Positions 1 to 4,608 of a stretch of DNA of 9,168 bases are shown here, piece after piece. The notes beneath the pieces were generated by a model. It searched no databases. It was not told where the DNA came from and saw nothing but the letters and a program-made list of their open reading frames with translations. The position numbers and the translations under genes were made by a program. Numbering within the stretch: position 1 is the stretch's first letter; every line of letters starts with the position of its first letter. The DNA is from Candidatus Corynebacterium faecipullorum. Its GTDB lineage: Bacteria > Actinomycetota > Actinomycetes > Mycobacteriales > Mycobacteriaceae. The stretch is from positions 1 through 9,168 of the forward strand of contig DXEO01000217.1 in the NCBI GenBank assembly GCA_019114925.1, read 5' to 3'.

Positions 1-350
1 GCTGCGATGGAAACGCCCAGGATGGCGTTGGCACCGAGGCGAGACTTGTTCTCAGTGCCGTCCAGCTTGATCAGGGCCTGGTCGATGAGGCGCTGGTCAT
101 CGGCCTCAAAGCCGGCAAGTTCATCAGCAATCTCTTCGTTGACGTTCTCAACAGCCTTAAGAACGCCCTTGCCCAAGTAGCGGTCACCACCGTCGCGCAA
201 CTCGTGAGCCTCGTGAACACCGGTGGAAGCGCCAGACGGAACGCCGGCGACACCGCGTGCACCATCGTCGAGGAAGACTTCAGCCTCAACAGTGGGGTTG
301 CCGCGGGAATCAAGAATTTCGCGTGCCATTACGTGGATGATGTCAGCCAT
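1..350 (-). CDS. eno: Enolase, N-terminal part (cut by the window edge)
   Basis: Enolase (2-phosphoglycerate hydratase) makes phosphoenolpyruvate in glycolysis and acts in the cytoplasm. About 116 N-terminal residues are visible of a protein usually near 425, starting MADIIHVMAREILDSRGNPT. The mobile active-site loop is SGAST at residues 39-43, with Ser39 expected to help bind the second magnesium. The stretch SRLGANAILGVSIA closes the visible part. The loop continues as GVHEA, where most bacteria have GEHEA or GEREA; I know this form from corynebacterial enolase, so it supports the genus call. The ATG at 350-348 is chosen because an AGGAG lies ten bases upstream (365-361) and the protein begins as the family does. 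The neighbour behind it is the lytic transglycosylase, the same order as Rv1022-Rv1023 in M. tuberculosis. The 142-base gap suggests its own promoter. Only the identity is certain; the C-terminal catalytic barrel is not seen. Confidence 0.98.
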   Translation of the reverse strand, partial: MADIIHVMAREILDSRGNPTVEAEVFLDDGARGVAGVPSGASTGVHEAHELRDGGDRYLGKGVLKAVENVNEEIADELAGFEADDQRLIDQALIKLDGTENKSRLGANAILGVSIA

Positions 351-360
351 GCTGCTTTCA

Positions 361-365
361 CTCCT
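361..365 (-). promoter_or_regulatory. Ribosome binding site of eno
   Basis: On the minus strand AGGAG stands ten bases before the eno ATG. It is the clearest Shine-Dalgarno element in the left part of the window and fixes the eno start. Confidence 0.7.
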
Positions 366-384
366 ATAGAGCCAAATTGATCTT

Positions 385-414
385 GGTTTGTGTTCTGGGA
401 AGTAGTCCCAAACC
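385..414 (-). promoter_or_regulatory. Imperfect stem-loop upstream of eno
   Basis: Read on the minus strand, GGTTT (414-410) pairs with AAACC (389-385). Directly inside, GGGA (409-406) pairs with TCCC (400-397), leaving a five-base loop and a one-sided seven-base bulge. It lies 35-64 bases before the eno start, so if transcription begins upstream it would sit in the eno leader. A weak -35/-10 pair (TTGGCT and TACTTC, 16 bases apart) overlaps the same stretch, in which case the repeat would be DNA-level rather than RNA-level. No known family is recognised. Confidence 0.3.
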
Positions 415-492
415 ACCTGCAGCCAATTGTTCCAGAAAACTTCGGAACGTGTCGGGCTTAAACGGACAACGTGACAAAGATCTAGGAAGGAA

Positions 493-1284
493 CTAGGACG
501 TAGCAGGCTGTTCAATGGCGTAAGAATTCGCCGCTGCCGCCACTTTACGCAGGTAGTCCTCAGATTGGTTGTAGTTGAGGACCGCTGCGCGCCAGCCCTC
601 CGGCGTGGAAAGGTCCCTATCTCCAAAACACAACAATGCGGCGGCACCTAGCGCAGCATCGTCAATCTGGTTGGGATCAGCCACCCCATCGCCATTGGCA
701 TCACGACCTAAATGCTCCCAAGAAGAAGCGATAAATTGCATCGGCCCGACGGCACGATCAAACTCGGTATCGCCGTCAATCACGCCTCCGTCACTATCCG
801 GAACCATGGTGGTGTTGTTCGTGCCATCGAGAGGTATACCCACGATGGGTGGGTCGGGGTAGCCGTTCTCATCGAGTGAAGAACGGTGAAAGAGATTGCC
901 GTTATAGGTCCCATGACGGCTTTCAACCCAGCCGATCCCCGCAAGGGTATTCCAGCGCAAATTACAGTTCGGCCAGGACTCCCGCGCAATCAATTCCGCA
1001 TTGCCATAGGCCCGCAAGGCCTGATCGGGGATGCTGGTGGCATCAGCAAGCTGGTCAGACCACCACGTCAATTTATCCGCCGTACGCCCCGGACCTTCGA
1101 CATCAATATTGGGCACTTCTGCCCCGCCCACGGGTGGAAGATCCTCTGGGACAGGGGAAAGCTCCCGGAACGGGGAGGGCTTATCCAGGAAGGAAAGAGT
1201 CCAGGCCACCAGGGAAATAATCAGAATTATAGCCAAGACAATGCCAAGGCCACAGCCCCCGATCCTCCTAAGCCCCTGCGTCAT
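493..1284 (-). CDS. Membrane-anchored lytic transglycosylase (LpqU-like, SLT/MltB type)
   Basis: Predicted murein lytic transglycosylase that cleaves peptidoglycan glycan strands outside the membrane; 263 residues. One hydrophobic segment (about 12-33) anchors the N-terminus and is followed by a proline-rich linker (about 36-66). The catalytic domain runs from about 85 to 255. The probable catalytic acid is Glu121 in GIGWVESRHG, followed by AVGPMQFIASSW (178-189), an EF-hand-like loop DANGDGVAD (195-203) as in the MltB/Slt35 family, and AVLNYNQSEDYLRKV (234-248). Cys107 and Cys219 could form a disulfide. The M. tuberculosis counterpart next to eno is called lipoprotein LpqU. Here the only early cysteine (Cys11) comes before the hydrophobic stretch, so a membrane anchor is more likely than a lipid anchor. 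No good Shine-Dalgarno precedes the ATG. A TAGTAT at 1298-1293 would place a transcript start within about two bases of it, so leaderless translation is possible. The family call is firm; substrate preference is unknown. Confidence 0.9.
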   Translation of the reverse strand: MTQGLRRIGGCGLGIVLAIILIISLVAWTLSFLDKPSPFRELSPVPEDLPPVGGAEVPNIDVEGPGRTADKLTWWSDQLADATSIPDQALRAYGNAELIARESWPNCNLRWNTLAGIGWVESRHGTYNGNLFHRSSLDENGYPDPPIVGIPLDGTNNTTMVPDSDGGVIDGDTEFDRAVGPMQFIASSWEHLGRDANGDGVADPNQIDDAALGAAALLCFGDRDLSTPEGWRAAVLNYNQSEDYLRKVAAAANSYAIEQPATS

Positions 1285-1377
1285 AATGATGAATACTACA
1301 GCCCGTTGCAGGAAGGGGGTCGAGCGACACAGAGGGCGCCACGAGGCGACCGTATAGACAAGACCTACGACAATTTC

Positions 1378-1405
1378 GAAACAGAAGTTATGTCACAATG
1401 TTCCC
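1378..1405 (-). promoter_or_regulatory. Candidate ECF-sigma-type promoter toward the lytic transglycosylase
   Basis: On the minus strand GGGAAC (1405-1400) is followed after exactly 17 bases by GTTTC (1382-1378). This fits the GGAAC ... GTT pattern known for actinobacterial extracytoplasmic-function sigma factors of the SigE/SigH kind. It would start transcription near 1370, leaving a leader of about 85 bases before the transglycosylase ATG. A cell-wall hydrolase is a reasonable target for an envelope-stress sigma factor, but this is inferred from one motif match. Confidence 0.35.
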
Positions 1406-1417
1406 ATGCGTAACATT
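1397..1417. repeat. Inverted repeat AATGTT-N9-AACATT in the divergent promoter region
   Basis: Perfect 6-base arms (1397-1402 and 1412-1417) separated by nine bases. The repeat ends seven bases before the candidate -10 of the porin-like gene and overlaps the -35 of the GGAAC-type promoter candidate on the other strand. It is therefore placed where one DNA-binding protein could affect both divergent genes. The motif is not one I can assign to a named regulator. Confidence 0.3.
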
Positions 1418-1429
1418 CTGCGCTACACT
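1401..1429 (+). promoter_or_regulatory. Candidate sigma-A promoter of the porin-like gene
   Basis: TACACT at 1424-1429 fits the actinobacterial -10 pattern TANANT. TTCCCA at 1401-1406 lies 17 bases upstream and matches TTGACA in four of six positions. Transcription would start near 1436 and give a leader of about 88 bases. Confidence 0.4.
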
Positions 1430-1467
1430 GCAGCGTTGAACAGAGAGCCGAGGCCCCGCTGGCGCTC

Positions 1468-1499
1468 CACGTTCTATCACTGTCCGTTCTAGAAACGTG
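1468..1499 (+). promoter_or_regulatory. Leader stem-loop before the porin-like gene
   Basis: CACGTTCTA (1468-1476) pairs with TAG-A-AACGTG (1490-1499) to give nine base pairs with a single bulged A at 1493 and a 13-base loop. It ends 14 bases before the AAGGAG ribosome binding site. The same stretch holds the direct repeat CGTTCTA (1470-1476 and 1485-1491) and the 8-base palindrome TTCTAGAA (1487-1494), so it could equally be an operator. Confidence 0.35.
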
Positions 1500-1513
1500 C
1501 TTTTCTCTTAGCC

Positions 1514-1519
1514 AAGGAG
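1514..1519 (+). promoter_or_regulatory. Ribosome binding site of the porin-like gene
   Basis: A full AAGGAG stands four bases before the ATG at 1524. The spacing is short but the core is strong, and no competing start fits the signal peptide better. Confidence 0.6.
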
Positions 1520-1523
1520 TTCC

Positions 1524-1946
1524 ATGTCCATCCGTCGTATCCTCGCTACTGCTTCCGCCGTTGTCGCTCTGGGCGCCATCGCACCCGCCACCGCCTCCGC
1601 CGCTTCCCTCACTGAGTTGGGCAGCTTCCTTTCCCAGGGCATCCAGTCGGCTGACTGCAACACCCTGCGCAGCACCCTCACGCTCATCGATCAAAGCACC
1701 GAAGGCGAGCTTCTGACTCCGGACACCACCCGCAACCAGCTTTCGAAGAACCTCACTGCACTGGGCAACTCCGCGGAGCTCGGTCCGCTGGCTTTCGCCG
1801 CTGTGAAGTACGCCGGCCAGACCGCTGACCGCGCCCTCGAGTGCAAGATTGTCAAGGAAGACACCATCACCACCGGCGGCACGGGACTATCCTCCACGAT
1901 CGCTGACTATGCTCCCCTGCTGTCTTCCATGATCCAGAAAGGCTAG
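1524..1946 (+). CDS. Small secreted PorB/PorC-like protein (alpha-helical porin family)
   Basis: A 140-residue exported protein. Residues 1-26 form a signal peptide: two arginines, a hydrophobic stretch, then ATASA before Ala27 as the cleavage site. The mature part of about 114 residues is rich in alanine, leucine, serine and threonine, is mildly acidic (12 Asp/Glu against 8 Lys/Arg), and has only two cysteines, Cys45 and Cys107. C. glutamicum PorB and PorC are small helical, disulfide-bearing channel proteins of the mycolate outer membrane, and their genes lie between lysI and eno as here. The stretch ECKIVKEDTI (106-115) resembles the second-cysteine motif of PorB as I remember it. Signal peptide, size, two cysteines, that motif and the position together suggest a PorB/PorC relative; channel activity is inferred. 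It is longer than PorB by roughly a dozen residues. It ends tail-to-tail with mazG, sharing CTAG. Alternative: an unrelated small secreted protein. Confidence 0.75.
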   Translation: MSIRRILATASAVVALGAIAPATASAASLTELGSFLSQGIQSADCNTLRSTLTLIDQSTEGELLTPDTTRNQLSKNLTALGNSAELGPLAFAAVKYAGQTADRALECKIVKEDTITTGGTGLSSTIADYAPLLSSMIQKG

Positions 1947-2560
1947 TCCTTCTTTTCTCGGGCCTTACCTTCGGCCCACAGGCGCTCCTGTTCCTCTACC
2001 CCCACGATGTCCTCTGAGCCATCAAAAAGGTAGGGCGCGCGGGAGCGCATTTTGTTAACGAAAGACATCGCAACATCATCAAGGTTGAAGGCCCCACGGC
2101 GTGCCGCGATTTCGGCGTGGAAGAGGATCTGCAGGAAGACATCGCCCAATTCCTTGAGCAGCTCAGCATCCGAAGCGTGCTCCCGCACAGCCTCGGCAAA
2201 CTCCGCGGACTCTTCCTCCAAATACGGCAGCAGAGTCTCGTGGGTTTGATCGCGCTCCCACTCCCCAATGCTCCGCGCGCGCGTCATCACCTCGCGAGCT
2301 TGCCACATCGGCTCCTCCAAGGAGGGGGCGAGGATAAGCTCCGCGTGGGCGTCGATAAGCGCGCGCACCTGCGGATGAGAAGGATCTGTGCTCACCACAA
2401 CACCGTGGCCTGCAGGGTCCTCGCCGCACAATAACTGGTCGAAGTCCCAGCGAACCTTCACTGGTACTTCATCGGTGAAAACAACAGGTCCCTGTAGTTT
2501 TCCAACGGCCTCCATGGGGATTAGGGTGGGCCAGCGCGGATCTAACAACAGGACAGTCAT
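1943..2560 (-). CDS. mazG: MazG nucleoside triphosphate pyrophosphohydrolase
   Basis: Cytoplasmic enzyme that hydrolyses (d)NTPs to the monophosphate plus pyrophosphate; in mycobacteria MazG clears damaged nucleotides. With the start at 2560 it has 205 residues. The MazG domain covers about 95-185. The metal-binding pattern EExxE(n)ExxD is complete: Glu116, Glu117, Glu120, then Glu137 and Asp140 in KELGDVFLQILFHA. The N-terminal 85 residues, beginning MTVLLLDPRWPTLIP and containing SSDP-like STDPSHPQV, match the N-terminal extension I know from M. tuberculosis MazG (Rv1021), while the long C-terminal part of that protein is absent. An in-frame ATG at 2680 would add 40 residues but would run back over the divergent permease start and lacks conservation, so it is rejected. 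A TATACT promoter just upstream supports the 2560 start. The stop codon overlaps the porin-like gene's stop. Confidence 0.95.
   Translation of the reverse strand: MTVLLLDPRWPTLIPMEAVGKLQGPVVFTDEVPVKVRWDFDQLLCGEDPAGHGVVVSTDPSHPQVRALIDAHAELILAPSLEEPMWQAREVMTRARSIGEWERDQTHETLLPYLEEESAEFAEAVREHASDAELLKELGDVFLQILFHAEIAARRGAFNLDDVAMSFVNKMRSRAPYLFDGSEDIVGVEEQERLWAEGKAREKKD
1960..1977 (+). terminator. Hairpin without T-tract after the porin-like gene
   Basis: GGGCC (1960-1964) pairs with GGCCC (1973-1977) across an eight-base loop. It starts 14 bases after the stop of the porin-like gene and lies inside the 3' end of mazG. No run of T follows, so it is not a classical intrinsic terminator; T-poor hairpins have been proposed to act in actinobacteria. 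Confidence 0.25.
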
Positions 2561-2568
2561 AAGCAACG

Positions 2569-2574
2569 AGTATA
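2569..2574 (-). promoter_or_regulatory. -10 element of mazG, probably giving a leaderless transcript
   Basis: TATACT on the minus strand matches TATAAT in five of six positions. Its end lies eight bases before the mazG ATG, so transcription should start within about two bases of the start codon. No ribosome binding site precedes this ATG, which fits leaderless translation, a common mode in actinobacteria. No good -35 is seen. Confidence 0.6.
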
Positions 2575-2597
2575 GGTCCCAGCCTCCATGAACTTTC

Positions 2598-2605
2598 ACT
2601 GCAGT
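2598..2605. repeat. Palindrome ACTGCAGT in the mazG/permease divergent region
   Basis: A perfect 8-base palindrome near the middle of the 81-base gap between the two divergent starts. It lies upstream of both genes, where a shared operator could sit. Eight bases is short and may be chance. Confidence 0.15.
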
Positions 2606-2641
2606 TGCACAAAAGCCCGCCTGAAGGGGTATTTTTAACCA

Positions 2642-4129
2642 ATGACCACTTCCAATCTCACCGAATCGCCGCGCACGCATTCCGTGACGCTGTGGACGCT
2701 CGTCGCGCTCATCATCGGTTCCACGGTGGGCGCCGGAATCTTCTCTCTCCCGCAGAACATCGCCTCCGTGGCCGGCCCCGGCGCCATGCTCATTGGCTGG
2801 CTCATTGCTGGCGTGGGCATGCTCTCTGTTGCCTTCGTTTTCCAGATCCTAGCTCACCGCAAGCCACACCTCGACTCCGGCGTGTACTCCTATGTCCGTG
2901 CCGGCTTGGGTGATTTCATCGGCTTTACCTCTGGTTGGGGCTACTGGCTCGGCTCCGTAATGGCGCAGGTGGGCTACGCTACCCTGTTTTTCAACACCAT
3001 CGGCCACTACGCCCCTTTCTTTGACGCCGACCACCGCTGGGTTTCCGCCATTGCGGTGTCGTTGCTGTCCTGGGGTATTTTTGCCGTGCTTGCCCGCGGC
3101 ATTAAGCAGGCGGCCATCATGAACATGGTGACGTCCATCGCCAAAATTGTGCCCATCCTGGCCTTCATCGTCATCCTCGCTTTCGTGGGCTTTAGCTGGG
3201 ACAAGTTCACCTTGGATATCTGGGGCAAGGCTTCCGACAAGTCCCTCTTCGAACAGGTCCAGGGCATCATGCTCTTTACCGTGTGGGTCTTCATCGGCGT
3301 AGAGGGCGCATCCGTGTACTCGAAGCAGGCGCGCACCCGTTCCGACGTCGGCCGCGCCACCGTCATCGGCTTCATCAGCGTTTTGGCGCTGCTGGTCTCC
3401 GTGTCCACGCTGAGCTTCGGCGTGCTCACCCAGGAAGAGCTCGCGGCACTGCCGGATAACTCCATGGCTTCCGTGCTCACCGCTGCCGTGGGTGAATGGG
3501 GCGGCGCGCTCATCTCTCTCGGCCTGTGCCTTTCCGTGCTCGGCGCCTACGTGTCCTGGCAGATGCTGTGCGCGGAGCCGATCGTCATGATGGCTTTCGA
3601 TGGTCTTCTCCCCCGCAAGATTGGCACCGTGAACATCGCTGGCGCGCCGTGGGTAGCGCAGCTGATTTCCACGCTAGCGATTCAGCTCTTCGTCATCGTT
3701 TTCTTCCTCAACGAGACCTCCTACAACGCCATGGTGCAGCTGGCCACCATCATGTACCTGCTGCACTACATTTTCTCCTCGCTGTACCTGGTTCTCTTGG
3801 CCGTGCGCAGCAAGGGATTAACGCACCCGCATGCCGGGGTGCGTTTCGACATCTCGGGCCCCGAGGTGAGCCGTCGCGAGAACCGGCGCCATCTCTTCAT
3901 CGGCCTCGTCGCCTTCATTTATTCCGTCTGGCTAATTTATGCTGCTGACCCGGTCTACGTGCTGCTTGGTGCACTGGCCGTGGTCCCCAGCATGATTCCT
4001 TACGTGGCCACCCGCCTGTACAAGAAGGAACGCGTGTTCAACACTTTTGAGTGGTTCGTGGTTGCACTGGTGCTTATCGGCGCGGTAGCGGCGGTGTGGG
4101 GCTTGTGCACCGGCCGTTTGGTGCTCTAG
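2642..4129 (+). CDS. lysI: Basic amino acid permease, LysI/ArcD type (APC superfamily)
   Basis: A 495-residue inner-membrane transporter with about twelve hydrophobic segments, the usual size for the basic amino acid/polyamine antiporter branch of the APC superfamily. TM1 carries GSTVGAGIFSLP (26-37), the unwound substrate-binding GxxxGaGIF motif. TM6 carries VWVFIGVEGASVYSKQAR, with Glu221 in the GVEG turn typical of lysine and arginine/ornithine carriers. C. glutamicum lysI, a lysine uptake permease of about 500 residues, sits in this same stretch near porB/porC and eno, which favours LysI over an arginine deiminase ArcD. No arc genes are nearby. The substrate (lysine, perhaps arginine or ornithine) is inferred. 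AAGGGG stands 12 bases before the ATG, rather far. TATTTT at 2630-2635 would instead start transcription at the ATG, so the mode of initiation is open. It diverges from mazG and ends tail-to-tail with the next gene, sharing CTAG. Confidence 0.88.
   Translation: MTTSNLTESPRTHSVTLWTLVALIIGSTVGAGIFSLPQNIASVAGPGAMLIGWLIAGVGMLSVAFVFQILAHRKPHLDSGVYSYVRAGLGDFIGFTSGWGYWLGSVMAQVGYATLFFNTIGHYAPFFDADHRWVSAIAVSLLSWGIFAVLARGIKQAAIMNMVTSIAKIVPILAFIVILAFVGFSWDKFTLDIWGKASDKSLFEQVQGIMLFTVWVFIGVEGASVYSKQARTRSDVGRATVIGFISVLALLVSVSTLSFGVLTQEELAALPDNSMASVLTAAVGEWGGALISLGLCLSVLGAYVSWQMLCAEPIVMMAFDGLLPRKIGTVNIAGAPWVAQLISTLAIQLFVIVFFLNETSYNAMVQLATIMYLLHYIFSSLYLVLLAVRSKGLTHPHAGVRFDISGPEVSRRENRRHLFIGLVAFIYSVWLIYAADPVYVLLGALAVVPSMIPYVATRLYKKERVFNTFEWFVVALVLIGAVAAVWGLCTGRLVL
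4107..4124 (-). terminator. Hairpin just past the small membrane protein stop
   Basis: On the minus strand GCACC pairs with GGTGC (five base pairs, extendable by two G-U pairs) with an eight-base loop, starting two bases beyond the stop codon and lying inside the permease 3' end. No T-tract follows. It could stop or protect the 3' end of the tetR-mfd operon transcript. Confidence 0.25.
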
Positions 4130-4608
4130 AAGGCCTCGGGCGCCGAGCGGTGCGACAACACCGCATACGCGATGCAGCTCACTAGCCACAGCACATGACC
4201 AATGGCGCTGACGATGAGGAAGATGCCACCAGTAATAGAGGCCGCTTCCTCGTTGCCAAACCACCACGTCGGCACGGTGGCTGGTCCGATGTCCCCAAAG
4301 TCCGGCAGGTTGGCGTTGCCCACGATGAAGCCGATGAATACTAGGGCCATCGACGCCCACGCCCACTCCAAACGGCTTGTGTAATCACTGCGGATGAACA
4401 GCGGGAGCAACCCGAGCAACACCCACAAGCCAACCAGGAAGATCCCAAACATCACCAAAATGAAAGTGAGCCAGCCGCCGTTCTCACCGCTGAACTTGAT
4501 AACCAGGGAGACGGGGATACTGAACAACGCCGCGAACATCCACACCACCATCATGATGATTCGGGGATTAGCTCTACTAGGCCCACTGTGGTTGTTCGCG
4601 GCGTCCAT
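4126..4608 (-). CDS. Small four-helix membrane protein, function unknown
   Basis: A 160-residue integral membrane protein with hydrophobic segments at about 17-37, 47-72, 81-98 and 124-151. A polar, proline-containing loop (about 99-123, with PTWWFGNEE) joins the last two. No signal peptide, catalytic motif or named family is recognised. Its start is well supported: AGGAG at 4620-4616 lies seven bases upstream inside the last codons of mfd, and the ATG overlaps the mfd stop as TAATG. It is therefore very likely translated by coupling to mfd and transcribed with tetR and mfd. Its stop overlaps the permease stop on the other strand (CTAG, 4126-4129). Being tied to mfd does not prove a repair role; the gene may simply be a late operon passenger, or it may serve the neighbouring permease. 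Coding status is solid; function is not known to me. Confidence 0.85.
   Translation of the reverse strand: MDAANNHSGPSRANPRIIMMVVWMFAALFSIPVSLVIKFSGENGGWLTFILVMFGIFLVGLWVLLGLLPLFIRSDYTSRLEWAWASMALVFIGFIVGNANLPDFGDIGPATVPTWWFGNEEAASITGGIFLIVSAIGHVLWLVSCIAYAVLSHRSAPEAF
4135..4147 (+). terminator. Hairpin without T-tract after the permease
   Basis: CTCGG (4135-4139) and CCGAG (4143-4147) form a five-base stem with a three-base loop, starting six bases after the permease stop. It lies inside the 3' end of the membrane protein gene and has no following T-run, as in the hairpin after the porin-like gene. Confidence 0.25.

Noticed and set aside
482..496. CTAG-N7-CTAG as a terminator of the transglycosylase
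   Set aside because: Four-base self-palindromic arms give too weak a stem, and no proper T-run follows on the minus strand.
1252..1284. Lipoprotein signal (IGGC at residues 8-11) in the lytic transglycosylase
   Set aside because: The cysteine comes before rather than after the hydrophobic stretch, so it cannot be a normal lipobox; a membrane anchor is more likely.
886..1413. A 175-residue open frame on the plus strand over the lytic transglycosylase
   Set aside because: It is antisense to a clearly conserved gene, has no family features and no ribosome binding site; it is a shadow of high-GC codon structure.
2561..2680. Longer mazG reading with 40 extra N-terminal residues
   Set aside because: It would cover the divergent permease promoter and start, the extra residues do not resemble MazG N-termini, and the ATG at 2560 has a well-placed TATACT and the conserved MTVLLLDPRWPTLIP beginning.
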